Virus record (IMG/VR): IMGVR_UViG_3300031857_000054
Location: 43,018-107,017 of that record
DNA length: 64,000 bases
Direction: 5' to 3' (one strand)
Source: a virus
Both the position numbers and the translations under genes were made by a program. The notes beneath the pieces are model-generated. The model worked only from the letters and a program-made list of their open reading frames with translations. It was not told where the DNA came from and searched no databases. This document shows, in pieces, positions 23,771-33,345 of this stretch (positions are counted from its first letter, which is position 1; every line of letters starts with the position of its first letter).

Positions 23771-23795
23771 TACAAAAACTAACTTCAAGTAAATT

Positions 23796-24425
23796 ATGAC
23801 AATATCAGATGTAATATCCAGAGTTAGGATTTCTAATAAGTTCATTAGCGATGATGATTTCATGTCTGATAGATTTATTTACAATACCTTAAAAACTAAG
23901 GCAAGTGCAATTCTTAGAAGAGAAATTAATCTTCGTAAGTTATTAAATTCAGACAATGTATACAGTGCGTATGAATGCATTGAGTTAATACTAGCCCCAG
24001 GTGCTGAGTGTGATTTGAATTGTGACATTCGTCGTAGTAAGAAAAAGCTGCCTAAAATAGAAGAAGGGCTATATTCTTATTTTATTCAAGGGGTATTCAA
24101 TACATCTAACTCAGAAGAACTCTTCCCTACTACTATCAGGGATTTTATTAACCACACTAGACTTAGAGTTAAGACTAACCGTTCTTATTACACAATAAGA
24201 AACGGCTACTTGTATGTGTTGAATCCAGATGTAGAGGCAGTCAATATGTACGCTTACTTTACAGAACCTTTAAATCCTAAACCTTGTTCAAGTATGTATG
24301 AGCAAGATTTTAAATTCCCTGAGTACTTGTTGGATAGTTTATTAGAAATGACTAACCAAAGTTTAGTTAACTTCCATAAACTTCCTCAAGAACCATTTAG
24401 TGATAATAAGGATGACGCAATCTAA
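23796..24425 (+). CDS. Ring/adaptor protein of the tail connector
   Basis: This 209-residue protein has a helical N-terminus (DRFIYNTLKTKASAILRREI), a Cys-containing loop (APGAECDLNCDIRRSKKKLP), a beta part (RSYYTIRNGYLYVLNPDVEAVNMYAYF) and a C-terminal helix (FPEYLLDSLLEMTNQSLVNF). This helix-beta-helix build is that of T7 gp11/P22 gp4-like connector rings, of which crAss-like phages have several. It is first in the unit transcribed from 23740 and is followed by the HU/IHF-like gene and another ring-like gene. Its end overlaps the next gene by 14 bases. The assignment to a particular ring is not possible. Confidence 0.6.
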   Translation: MTISDVISRVRISNKFISDDDFMSDRFIYNTLKTKASAILRREINLRKLLNSDNVYSAYECIELILAPGAECDLNCDIRRSKKKLPKIEEGLYSYFIQGVFNTSNSEELFPTTIRDFINHTRLRVKTNRSYYTIRNGYLYVLNPDVEAVNMYAYFTEPLNPKPCSSMYEQDFKFPEYLLDSLLEMTNQSLVNFHKLPQEPFSDNKDDAI

Positions 24426-24852
24426 GGAAAAACTCTCTTTGAAGTCGGATGTCAATCCTTCTTCAATACAGGCTTATAAGAAGTTTGTAAAGGAGACAGG
24501 TCGCTCTGACATTTCCTATGACAAGTTCCGAAACATTATTCTAAAAGTAAACGAGAAAGTTCTTGAAAAAGTAATGACAGGTAGATACAAAATTAGATTT
24601 CCTAAGATTGGACTACTGTCACTCATCAAGGTAACTCCTACTAAATTATTAAAGAAGATAGACTGGGGACGTTATCACAAAGATGGAGTGTACACAACAT
24701 TTAAAAACTACCATACAGATGGTATGATGTATAGAATTTTCTTTTACTTGTACGAAAGAAAGTATCCTTACTTTGGTTTTTATAATTTTAGGTTAAGCAA
24801 ACCTAACCAAGTAATGTTAGGTCAAAAAATTAAAAACAATGAAATACGATAA
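24412..24852 (+). CDS. HU/IHF-like protein (second copy)
   Basis: ATG 24412 was chosen over a GTG at 24400. The 146-residue product has a helical start (SSIQAYKKFVKETGRSDISY), a helix (RNIILKVNEKVLEKVMTG) and then a beta segment RYKIRFPKIGLLSLIKV where HU/IHF proteins have their conserved 'G.G.F' strand. A basic C-terminus follows with YERKYPYFGFYNFRLSKPNQ. In crAss-like phages an IHF-like gene between ring protein genes is usual, to my recollection. It may bend DNA or serve as a structural adaptor protein. It overlaps both neighbours by 14 bases. The relation to the 7787 gene is by fold pattern only; sequence identity looks low. Confidence 0.55.
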   Translation: MTQSKEKLSLKSDVNPSSIQAYKKFVKETGRSDISYDKFRNIILKVNEKVLEKVMTGRYKIRFPKIGLLSLIKVTPTKLLKKIDWGRYHKDGVYTTFKNYHTDGMMYRIFFYLYERKYPYFGFYNFRLSKPNQVMLGQKIKNNEIR

Positions 24853-25672
24853 CATTAACTATATAACCTCTGAGCCTTTGATTGCTGAAGTTAAGCAAGA
24901 GTTAAAGACTTACTTTGAAGCTGGTGCTGTAAGTGAGGTTTTAATACCTTCGTTTATAGATCAAGCCCTGAGAAAACTTAAGGTACTTGCTCTTAAGCCT
25001 GAAGAGGCAGTTATTCGTTTTGAGGATTATAAGTCAGAGTTGCCTTATGATTTTTATTTATTAGACTATGCTCTTTCGTATTCATCAGATGTTTACTGGG
25101 ACAATGCAGTGAACTCTCTGACAGGTTCTTGGTATAAAAGTATACAAGCTGATGGCTGTGTTACTGATGCTACTAGCATAGAAATGTACGAAGCAATTAC
25201 AGTACCCATGCCTGGCTTTAGAATCTCTCTTAAACAACCTAGATGGGTTAGAGTTTATGCTGACTCTACTTCTTTGTGTGTGGATGGATGTCCTAACTTA
25301 AAAGCATCTAGTACTGATATCATTAAAATTAATCAACATAAGAAAGCAAGTGCCACCTTCCAAGAGGGTTGTGTATATCTTAAATACTTTTCAAGACCTG
25401 TAGATGACTACGGTATTCCAATGATTCCAGAAATTTTGGAAGTAGAAGAGTATATTAAAGCTTACTTAAAGTATAAATTCTTTGAACAAATGTGGCATTC
25501 AGTAATGGATGAGTCCACAAAACAAGTAACTGATAAATTAACCTACTACAAAAGAGAGCAGTTAGAGAAACTTCAAGCTGCATTTAACTATCTAATGACT
25601 AAATCTAAGCAACAGATAGCAGACTCAATTGTACGTACTCGTAATCGTTTTAGTAAATTCCACATTAGATAA
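24839..25672 (+). CDS. Ring/adaptor protein of the tail connector (second)
   Basis: This 277-residue protein has N-terminal helices (EPLIAEVKQELKTYFEAG, then LIPSFIDQALRKLKVLALKP), a beta segment, and two Cys-containing loops (about 103-155). A C-terminal helical part includes EVEEYIKAYLKYKFFEQMWH and a coiled coil (REQLEKLQAAFNYLM), ending in a basic tail. The layout suits a connector ring subunit, and its place directly before the muzzle gene agrees with crAss-like order. It shares one base with the muzzle gene. It could be the ring that contacts the muzzle. Confidence 0.6.
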   Translation: MKYDNINYITSEPLIAEVKQELKTYFEAGAVSEVLIPSFIDQALRKLKVLALKPEEAVIRFEDYKSELPYDFYLLDYALSYSSDVYWDNAVNSLTGSWYKSIQADGCVTDATSIEMYEAITVPMPGFRISLKQPRWVRVYADSTSLCVDGCPNLKASSTDIIKINQHKKASATFQEGCVYLKYFSRPVDDYGIPMIPEILEVEEYIKAYLKYKFFEQMWHSVMDESTKQVTDKLTYYKREQLEKLQAAFNYLMTKSKQQIADSIVRTRNRFSKFHIR

Positions 25673-28600
25673 TGGAAATTAAAGGTAATCAAAATACCAA
25701 AGGTCTTAACCTAGACTCTTTAAACTGGCAAGTAGAAGGTAGCCAGTTGACATGGGCATTGAACGCAAATATCATGTCCCATGATGGTAATACATTTACC
25801 TATACAAACGAGATGTCCAACCAAGTTTGTGTGGATTTTAGCTCGTTTAAGAACGGATACAAAATTAACGGCCTACTAAATATAATAGAACAGAATAAAG
25901 TAGTTGTGTTCTTAGTAGGTCCAGATGGAAAAGGAGAGATAGGAGTAATTACAAATAACGGTTTAGATTGTGTTGAGTTAGATTCAATAGAAACTGACTG
26001 TGGTTGTGTAGGCGGTAAAGTAATTAAAGACACAGTTGTCAAAGCAACAACTACAGTTACAGCAAACTCAACTACTTGTTTCTATGGTATTATTAACGAG
26101 ACTATAGATGATGGTTCTGGTAACTACGTAAATAACTATGCATTTCACTATGTAGACTGTAATGGAAATAGAGTAAGTGGCAATACAAGTAGCCTCGTAT
26201 TTAAAACAACACAAGAGTGGTATGCCGACTTAGGTTATACCAGTTTTGATGCCAACATGAGTCCTACTTATTTGTCTAAAGTAGTATCTATGATATGCTA
26301 TGATTCTGTAGCAACTATAGACTACATTAATGAACTAGGCACTTCAAGTAATGTGACCCCAATGCAGCATCCTCAACCGTTGTTGTATGATACATTTCCC
26401 TGTGAAGCTACAGTTGTAGAAAAGACTTGTTGCGATTACGAACCTGTGTTAATTGATGAGTGTTGTCAAGATTGTTGTCAAGATTGTTATACTGTTACCT
26501 TGCAAACAGTAAATCCATCAATACCTTCTGGAGGATCTACAGGTCAAGTAGTAATTGAATATACAGACTGTAATGGTATAGTTAGAGGCATAGAAGTACC
26601 TGAAAATACATTTGAAGGGTACGGTTCATTTAACATGATTAAGGACTCTTGGAGAGTAATCCAAAGAGGAAAACCTGGTGTTGATGTAGTAGTTGCAGTA
26701 GAACAAGTTTACTCTACAGGAAACTGCAATCCTTGTTTGAATCCTTCTCCTGAGAATTGCTGTTTGAACTTCGATATTGACTATCCTATTTATGCGACTT
26801 ATAGAGTAGATCAGTGTGAAACTAGAGTATACTTTGTACAGAAGAATAATCCTCCTAGATACTTATCATTGGAGTTTCCTCTAAATAGAGATTCCTGTGG
26901 TGAGTCACAAGATTGTGGAGGCAAGAAACTTGTAACAAAGAAGACTTGTAAAGAGTTAAATATTTTTCCTGATACCTGCCATCCTAAAGTAACTCCAACC
27001 AATGTTTCTAATGGAGGTCAACTTAAAGCAGGTAACTATCAGTTTGCTATTGCATATACAGATGAAGAAGGGGCTGAGTTAACTGATTACTTTGACTTTA
27101 GTCAGCCTATTCCAATTTTTGAAAAGAAACTTACCAACCTTACTGACTACGTTACTAACTATTCTATTACAGTTCAGATAGACCATAAGGTTAATATCTT
27201 TGACTATTTTAATTTAGTAGTAGCGGAGACAATCCAAGGGGCCACTACAAACTATCATTTGATTGGCAACTATAGAGTACAAAAACAGTACTTGATGGAT
27301 TCTATTGTTTACACAGGAGAATACAAATCTACCTTTAGTTCTATTTCTCCTTTGATTAGAACTCCGCACTATAAGAATGCAGGTATCATTGAGAATCAGA
27401 ATGATATCTTGATGATTGCAGATTTGGAAAGAGAGTATCAGTATAACTTCCAGCCTTTTGCAAACAAACTTAAATTGCAGTGGGAAACAGTAAAGATGCC
27501 CCACGGAGACAAGTGGGACTACTCTAATCCTGAGATAGTACACATGTTCCGTACTTATCAAAGGGACGAGGTATATGCTTTCGGTATTAAGTTTAAACTA
27601 AAGACAGGTAAGTATACTGAAGTATTCCATATTCCTGGCAGAGCAAAGAACGCTGCACTTGGAGATACCACTTCGGTTCCTACTTCTAGTACCGATTACT
27701 TTATAGAAGAAGGAGACTGTTCTGATGTAGCAGCACCTAAAGAAAAGTGGGAAGTATACAACACAGCAGGTAACGGTCAGGTATTTGTATCAAACAATCC
27801 TACTGAACTAGAGAAACAATTCTCTTGTGCAATTTTTAACGACAAACGTGGAGAGTTTGCTTATTGGGAATCAAAAGAACTCTATCCATGTAATGAAGAG
27901 ATTTGGGATACTGATGCTTATGGTAATCCTTTGGCAGGACAACCGATTCGTTTTCACAAGTTTCCTGATTCTTTGATATCTCACATTCATGATGGTTTAT
28001 TTAGTACGGGTAATGTTTTTCCTGCTTTTGATAACCAATCTAATATCTATCCTATAGGAGTAAGAGTAGACGCAGATGCATTCAACAATCTACTCAACAC
28101 TTTAACTATTGCTAATCCTGGAGATCCTGCTAACCCTTTCTATGCCAAAGACCTTATCTGCGGATTTGAGTTAGTGTTTGCTTCTCGTGTAGGACATAAA
28201 TCTGTAGTAGCAAAAGGACTTCTTTATGACGTAGGACACTATACCACAGATGACGGTAGTAAAGAATACTACTATCCTAACTATCCTTTCAACGATATTA
28301 ACTGGAGAGGAAGTAGTTCTGTAACAGATCCTTACTTGAGAACATCTGCAGATTGGTACAAACGTCAAGATAGAAGACGTGCTTTTAGCGGAGACCTAGG
28401 AGAGTTTGCACACAATGGTTTTGTAGACAACAACATTATTAACTACAAGCATAATAGATTTACATTCCATTCTCCTGACACACACTTCTCATATCCTAAA
28501 ATCGGTTCAGAACTTAAGTTAGAGACACTTGAGATTGGTTCTGTATTGGGACACTTTGTAGAAGTAGAAGAACATAGTAAGATTAAGTTGTACACGGATA

Positions 28601-31269
28601 AAGTACAGACTATATCTAATCTACTGTCTATGATACTCAACATCAAAGACTATCGTATCATGACTGAGAACTACTTCCAAGACAAGGAAATGTTTGCTCA
28701 GTTGATAGAAAGATTTACTCCTAAAGTAAACCTTGCTTGGCAGTATAATGGTGTCGCTAAGTATAACGGATACTTAACTATTCCAAACTCAGGACATAAA
28801 CGTAGGTCTGTTAAATTTGGTAATTACGCTCCTAGTGAAATCCTAAACTTTGGGCAAGGAGAAAAACCATTCCACAACAGATACAGAGAGTCAAGTGTAT
28901 ATCTTTCACTGAATAGTTCTTTCGATCATCACCACCCTACTCTTTTAGACAACTCTAGATACCTAGCATCTGAACACAACAAGTCTAATCCAACTGATAT
29001 AGATGATAGTAGAACTACTAGAGCATACTACGGTTCAGTAAAAGTTTATCGTCCAAACCAATATGGACCACTAACTAATTTGCGTTACCTATCTACAGGG
29101 TACTCTGTTGATATTGAAATAAATCCGAATAATGGTTTAGGTCAAGTAGTACAAACTTACTACCCTGCATTTGGTGGTGACACGTTTATTAACGCATTTG
29201 CCCTCAAACGTAAGCATGCTTTCTTCCGTCAGAATCTTGCAGGTAAGCCAGACGACATTCCATTTAACTATTACCTATTCCCCAACTTAGGATATCCAAG
29301 TCATTTCTATGGATTCAATGCTGCAGCTCAAGACGTAGAAGCAGTTTTACAAAGTAGGATTGATCTTATGGTTGCTGCTATAGCAATTGTTGCAGCTGCA
29401 GCTCTTCTTAATTCTGCATTTGGTGATGGTATTGCATTTGGAGAAACAACTACTGCTTTAGCTACAACTGCAGGAAAAATTCTTGTGCTTGATATAGTCA
29501 ATGATTTGTTAGCGTCTACTAAACCTTACATATTCCTAGATAAGGATGAGACGTTTGACAATACTTGGTTAGGAGTAGGTGTAGGGGGAACATATTTCTA
29601 CTACAAGGGAATGGTGTATCTGTTTTCTTATGGACTTCCTATCTTTTTTGTTGAGTCTGATGTAAACGTAGATTTCCGTCATGGCAGAAATGACCGTGAG
29701 GAAAACTTCTACGGAGCAAAAGAACTAGGAGAGATTCCTGACCAGTGGTTACAAGAAGTAAACGTACCAATTAAGTACGATAACTTTTACCACTACAATC
29801 CTACTTATTCTGCTCAGAACGTAATCAATCCAAACTTTGTATATAATGAAGATTGGCCAGAGTTGTATTGCGAAACTGATTTGTATAACCGAGTAGTATA
29901 CTCAGATCCAGCAGGTAAATACGGCAAAGGAGATCCTTGGTTAAACTACAGAAGAGGTAACTACTATGACTTTCCTAAAACTCATGGTAAGTTAATTGCT
30001 TTGAATGGTGTGGAGAATAGCAAAGTGTATGCTCGTTTTGAGAATAACACTAAAGTATACAACGCTATCATTACACTCGACAGCACTAATCCTATTGCAA
30101 TGGAGATTGGTGATGCCAGTATGTTTAAAAGCAAGCCTTTGGAAATGTCTACTGCAGACATTGGATACTTGGGAAGCCAACACAAAGCGTTTATTAAAAC
30201 AACTCATGGTGGGTTCTGGGTAGACGCACGTAGAGGTCACGTATACCAAGTAACTAGTGGAGGTGTAGATGAAATTTCTTTAAGAGGTTCTATGCAATGG
30301 TTTAAAGAAAATCTACCATTTAAGATTCTTAAGGACTTCCCTGACTTCCCTGTAGACAATAACTTCAAAGGTATTGGTATTGCATTGGGATGGGATGAAC
30401 GTTTCCACCGTGTGTTCTTAACTAAACTGGACTTCAGAGTTAAAGAACAATACAGAGGTTTTGTTACTTACGAGAACAAGAAGTTCTATTACAATGATAC
30501 TGAGATTGCATTTGCAGATTTGACTTACTTTGAGAATCATTCATTTACAATCTCTTATAGCGTTCTTCTTAAAGCATGGATTTCATTCCACTCTTTCTTG
30601 CCAAACGCTTACATATCTTTTATAGACCATTTCCAAACAACAACACAGACTGGAACATGGAACCACAACTTGTCTCCACTCACTTACCAAACTTATTACA
30701 ATCGTTTCTATCCTTACATTATTGAATATACTGTAAATAATCTACCTAACACACACGTAGTTAATTCAATTACTTACAATCAAGATATTCATAAGTACTA
30801 CAATAGAAACGACTATTACTCTTTGGGTTCTTACAACGATAAGAATACTCCAAACTTTACTAAGGCTATTGTTTATAACAAAGAGCAAACATCAGGATTG
30901 GTTAATCTAATACCTCAACTTCCTAATGACGCTCGCCAACGTTTGTTGTATCCTAGAGTAACTAGATTTGGTATGGAAGTATTAGTAGGCAAGAGAGACA
31001 ATAAGAATACCTTTAACGGATTCTGGGACGCTACTAATAACAAAGAAAACTTCCAAACACTATTCAGTACTAAGTGGGACGATCTAAGCGCTGACTATCC
31101 AATCGATAAAGTAGTAAATCCAAAAGCAATTATCACAACTACTAGACTAGGAGGAAAGCAAAAGATTCGTGCACCATTCTGTAAGGTTCGTCTTATTCAA
31201 GATAAATTTAACAGATACAAATTCATCAACAACCTACAACTAACACAAACCACTAACTCAGCAATATGA
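25672..31269 (+). CDS. Tail muzzle (stump/nozzle) protein
   Basis: This 1865-residue protein is likely the closing tube at the end of the short tail, the counterpart of T7 gp12. The N-terminus (KGNQNTKGLNLDSLNWQVEG) and the following TWALNA and 'DGN...YTNE.SN..C' segments are the typical start of crAss-like muzzle proteins. The rest is beta-rich and aromatic, as in nozzle propellers. A cysteine cluster CCQDCCQDC lies at 264-272, encoded by a 12-base tandem repeat. Residues about 1232-1258 form a hydrophobic Ala/Ile-rich helix (DLMVAAIAIVAAAALLNSAF) unusual for a soluble tube protein. The gene is flanked by one-base and four-base overlaps. The muzzle call is firm on start motif and position; function of the hydrophobic helix is unknown. 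Confidence 0.8.
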   Translation: MEIKGNQNTKGLNLDSLNWQVEGSQLTWALNANIMSHDGNTFTYTNEMSNQVCVDFSSFKNGYKINGLLNIIEQNKVVVFLVGPDGKGEIGVITNNGLDCVELDSIETDCGCVGGKVIKDTVVKATTTVTANSTTCFYGIINETIDDGSGNYVNNYAFHYVDCNGNRVSGNTSSLVFKTTQEWYADLGYTSFDANMSPTYLSKVVSMICYDSVATIDYINELGTSSNVTPMQHPQPLLYDTFPCEATVVEKTCCDYEPVLIDECCQDCCQDCYTVTLQTVNPSIPSGGSTGQVVIEYTDCNGIVRGIEVPENTFEGYGSFNMIKDSWRVIQRGKPGVDVVVAVEQVYSTGNCNPCLNPSPENCCLNFDIDYPIYATYRVDQCETRVYFVQKNNPPRYLSLEFPLNRDSCGESQDCGGKKLVTKKTCKELNIFPDTCHPKVTPTNVSNGGQLKAGNYQFAIAYTDEEGAELTDYFDFSQPIPIFEKKLTNLTDYVTNYSITVQIDHKVNIFDYFNLVVAETIQGATTNYHLIGNYRVQKQYLMDSIVYTGEYKSTFSSISPLIRTPHYKNAGIIENQNDILMIADLEREYQYNFQPFANKLKLQWETVKMPHGDKWDYSNPEIVHMFRTYQRDEVYAFGIKFKLKTGKYTEVFHIPGRAKNAALGDTTSVPTSSTDYFIEEGDCSDVAAPKEKWEVYNTAGNGQVFVSNNPTELEKQFSCAIFNDKRGEFAYWESKELYPCNEEIWDTDAYGNPLAGQPIRFHKFPDSLISHIHDGLFSTGNVFPAFDNQSNIYPIGVRVDADAFNNLLNTLTIANPGDPANPFYAKDLICGFELVFASRVGHKSVVAKGLLYDVGHYTTDDGSKEYYYPNYPFNDINWRGSSSVTDPYLRTSADWYKRQDRRRAFSGDLGEFAHNGFVDNNIINYKHNRFTFHSPDTHFSYPKIGSELKLETLEIGSVLGHFVEVEEHSKIKLYTDKVQTISNLLSMILNIKDYRIMTENYFQDKEMFAQLIERFTPKVNLAWQYNGVAKYNGYLTIPNSGHKRRSVKFGNYAPSEILNFGQGEKPFHNRYRESSVYLSLNSSFDHHHPTLLDNSRYLASEHNKSNPTDIDDSRTTRAYYGSVKVYRPNQYGPLTNLRYLSTGYSVDIEINPNNGLGQVVQTYYPAFGGDTFINAFALKRKHAFFRQNLAGKPDDIPFNYYLFPNLGYPSHFYGFNAAAQDVEAVLQSRIDLMVAAIAIVAAAALLNSAFGDGIAFGETTTALATTAGKILVLDIVNDLLASTKPYIFLDKDETFDNTWLGVGVGGTYFYYKGMVYLFSYGLPIFFVESDVNVDFRHGRNDREENFYGAKELGEIPDQWLQEVNVPIKYDNFYHYNPTYSAQNVINPNFVYNEDWPELYCETDLYNRVVYSDPAGKYGKGDPWLNYRRGNYYDFPKTHGKLIALNGVENSKVYARFENNTKVYNAIITLDSTNPIAMEIGDASMFKSKPLEMSTADIGYLGSQHKAFIKTTHGGFWVDARRGHVYQVTSGGVDEISLRGSMQWFKENLPFKILKDFPDFPVDNNFKGIGIALGWDERFHRVFLTKLDFRVKEQYRGFVTYENKKFYYNDTEIAFADLTYFENHSFTISYSVLLKAWISFHSFLPNAYISFIDHFQTTTQTGTWNHNLSPLTYQTYYNRFYPYIIEYTVNNLPNTHVVNSITYNQDIHKYYNRNDYYSLGSYNDKNTPNFTKAIVYNKEQTSGLVNLIPQLPNDARQRLLYPRVTRFGMEVLVGKRDNKNTFNGFWDATNNKENFQTLFSTKWDDLSADYPIDKVVNPKAIITTTRLGGKQKIRAPFCKVRLIQDKFNRYKFINNLQLTQTTNSAI

Positions 31270-31643
31270 CACCAGAAGTAATTAGCTCTATGAGACCTGA
31301 AGTGTACTTAGGGCAATTTTTCCAATCGAGAGATATCATACACCTTGCACATCTCCAAACAACTTCATACTCAGAGCATGAAGCTTTAAACAAATACTAT
31401 GATGGCCTACTTGGTCTTCTAGATAGCATGATTGAGTCTTACTTTGGCTGTATCGGAAAAAGAGTCAATATTAAGATTCCTGCATCTGATTACATAAATG
31501 CAGAAACACATCTAAAACAGTTTAAAGAATATGTCAAGAAACATCGCGGAGTTCTAGGTATGGACAGGACAGATGTACAGAATATTTTAGATGAAATAAT
31601 CGCTTTGATTAATAAGACATTATATTTGCTTAGCTTAACTTAA
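31266..31643 (+). CDS. Small four-helix (ferritin-like?) protein
   Basis: This 125-residue, almost entirely helical protein overlaps the muzzle gene by four bases. The segment HLAHLQTTSYSEHEALNKYY (about 27-46), followed by DGLLGLLDSMIESYFG, is similar to short phage proteins described as ferritin-like or DUF5856-like, from memory. These have the conserved 'SYAEHkAL..YY' block. The His/Glu residues could bind metal but no complete ferroxidase site can be assigned. It precedes small basic virion proteins and may be packaged or act in assembly. Confidence 0.5.
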   Translation: MTPEVISSMRPEVYLGQFFQSRDIIHLAHLQTTSYSEHEALNKYYDGLLGLLDSMIESYFGCIGKRVNIKIPASDYINAETHLKQFKEYVKKHRGVLGMDRTDVQNILDEIIALINKTLYLLSLT

Positions 31644-31651
31644 TTATTAAT

Positions 31652-31891
31652 ATGGGTAACTCTAGTTTAAAAGATATGTACTATGCCAAGAAAGGCATGG
31701 AGATGAAAAAAGGTGGTAAGTGGATTCAAAAAGCTATTCAAAAGCCAGGATCATTTACAGCACAAGCGAAGCGTGCAGGTATGTCTACTAGTGCATTCAG
31801 AGAAAAAGTATTAGCTAACAAAGGAAAGTTTTCATCAACTACAGTAAAAAGAGCTAACCTAGCGAAAACTTTATCTAAAATGAAAAAGTAA
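31652..31891 (+). CDS. Small basic virion-type protein
   Basis: This 79-residue, highly basic protein begins with LKDMYYAKKGMEMKKGGKW, then IQKAIQKPGSFTAQAKRAGM, and ends with FSSTTVKRANLAKTLSKMKK. The blocks 'KW.QKAI.KPG' and 'KRANLAKT' are recurrent in small basic proteins of environmental phages, to my recollection. The 'DMYY..KKGG' block occurs again in the 33342 gene product. It probably binds DNA or acts as packaged basic cargo. It shares one base with the next gene. TATATTTG at 31621-31628 lies upstream but has no correctly spaced -33 element. Confidence 0.55.
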   Translation: MGNSSLKDMYYAKKGMEMKKGGKWIQKAIQKPGSFTAQAKRAGMSTSAFREKVLANKGKFSSTTVKRANLAKTLSKMKK

Positions 31892-33345
31892 TGAAGTCTT
31901 CTCTATTTGAACACTACAAAAAGAAGTATGCTGCTGGTGGTAAACTACCAGTACGTAAGACTGGTATGTGGTATCAAGACGGGGACGTTGTAGTTCCTTC
32001 AAACGAGATTACTATGAAGGGTCCAGATGGAGAAAAAGATTACTTTGATTCCCCAATTCTAGGTATTGGACTTTTGTCTGGAGACACACAAGTAATGGAG
32101 CCAGGTAAGGACTACTTGTTTCCTAAAGACAATGCAGTACTAGAAAAGAAAATGCAGATGGGTGCAAAGGTTGCTTCTAAGGATATGACTCCTGAGCAAC
32201 AAGCAAGATTCAATGCATACGTGAGAAGTTCAAATCCTAGCAACATAGCAACTCCTGAGTGGTTAGGTCTTTCTTCTGGCGCTACTAATTATGCCCGTAG
32301 ACTTAATAACATGAGTCAAGAAGATATGATGGGTATGCCTGGAGATATATCAAGCAGAGTAAGTGATGCATTCAAAAGTGGAATAGACTATTCTGTTAAC
32401 TATGGATTACCAAAAAACACAGGTCAAATTACTACAGAAGGTAACTATAATCCTTTTGGACAAAATACTTTAGATAGTTTATATGGCGGTTTGTCTTACA
32501 GTCAATCTTTTCCAAAAGGCTCTGTAAGGTTAACTCCTGAGAAACAGGAGGTAAGACTTAGAGGTAAGGCAGGCAATCTTAAATATAAGAGAGAAATGTC
32601 TGACGAAGAAGTTATCTCTAACTTAGCTTTTGACGTTAACGTTCTTCCTGAAGCACTTAACTTATATGGCGAGGGTAGTATCTCAGATCTTGGAGTAACT
32701 AAAGACCCAACAGGTAAGACTCTTAACTATAAGGATATGCAGACGAATCCTCAATACAATGTGAGAGCAGGTATCAGAGGAGATGTAGGGCCTTTAAACT
32801 ATAACTTAAGTGGAAGTTATAATCCAGAAACAGGCTATACTTATAACGGAGATGCTGAGTTAGCTTTACTTAAAGACAGATTAACTCTTAGTGGAAGTGT
32901 TGCAGGAAGCCAAGCAAAAGGTATGGAATCTATGACTGCAGAAGCAAGAGCAAAACTTGCTAAGAATCTAAATGTAAGAGCAGGATATAGACAGTCTGGA
33001 AATGAACCTGGAAACTTTAATGTAGGTCTAACTTATAATAAGTTTTTTGAAGAAGGAGGCGAAGTTGAAGATGAGGAAGACGAACGTGAGAACGACAAGG
33101 AGATGGTAGAAGGTATTGCAGATATCTTAAGAAGAGTTAAAGATAAAAAGAATAGAAAACAAATTGCCAAGAAGATGGTAGAAGACTTTGACGAAGAAGA
33201 AGTTGAATACAATCTTGACAATTTTATGAAGGCTGCTAAACTCATGCAGATGGGTGGCATGTCTATACCAGGAGTAAATGGTGTTATTGTAGCTAACAGT
33301 AGCCCAACAAGTTTAAAGAGTGCCTACAAGAATAAGAAAAAATGA
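31891..33345 (+). CDS. Virion cargo protein with beta-barrel-like region
   Basis: This 484-residue protein has an N-terminal portion (about 1-120) with YKKKYAAGGKLPVRKTGMW and a YLFPKDN segment. The middle (about 185-390) consists of alternating amphipathic strands: GNLKYKREMS, NLAFDVNVLP, QYNVRAGIRGDVGPLNYNLS, DRLTLSGSVAG, and finally NFNVGLTYNKFF, like the strands of an outer-membrane barrel with a terminal aromatic. No signal peptide is present. The C-terminus is acidic then helical (NFMKAAKLMQMGGMSIPG). A protein without a signal but with barrel-like strands in the virion cargo region could insert into the host outer membrane on infection; this is an inference. Confidence 0.5.
   Translation: MKSSLFEHYKKKYAAGGKLPVRKTGMWYQDGDVVVPSNEITMKGPDGEKDYFDSPILGIGLLSGDTQVMEPGKDYLFPKDNAVLEKKMQMGAKVASKDMTPEQQARFNAYVRSSNPSNIATPEWLGLSSGATNYARRLNNMSQEDMMGMPGDISSRVSDAFKSGIDYSVNYGLPKNTGQITTEGNYNPFGQNTLDSLYGGLSYSQSFPKGSVRLTPEKQEVRLRGKAGNLKYKREMSDEEVISNLAFDVNVLPEALNLYGEGSISDLGVTKDPTGKTLNYKDMQTNPQYNVRAGIRGDVGPLNYNLSGSYNPETGYTYNGDAELALLKDRLTLSGSVAGSQAKGMESMTAEARAKLAKNLNVRAGYRQSGNEPGNFNVGLTYNKFFEEGGEVEDEEDERENDKEMVEGIADILRRVKDKKNRKQIAKKMVEDFDEEEVEYNLDNFMKAAKLMQMGGMSIPGVNGVIVANSSPTSLKSAYKNKKK

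Noticed and set aside
31621-31628. TATATTTG before the 31652 gene as a promoter
   Set aside because: The nearest TTTG is only about 13 bases upstream and no -33 element lies at 19-20 bases. The site is inside the end of the 31266 coding region.
7318-31642. 12-base identity TAGCTTAACTTA near 7319 and at 31631
   Set aside because: The second copy encodes the last codons of a gene and the sequence is AT-rich, so chance is likely.
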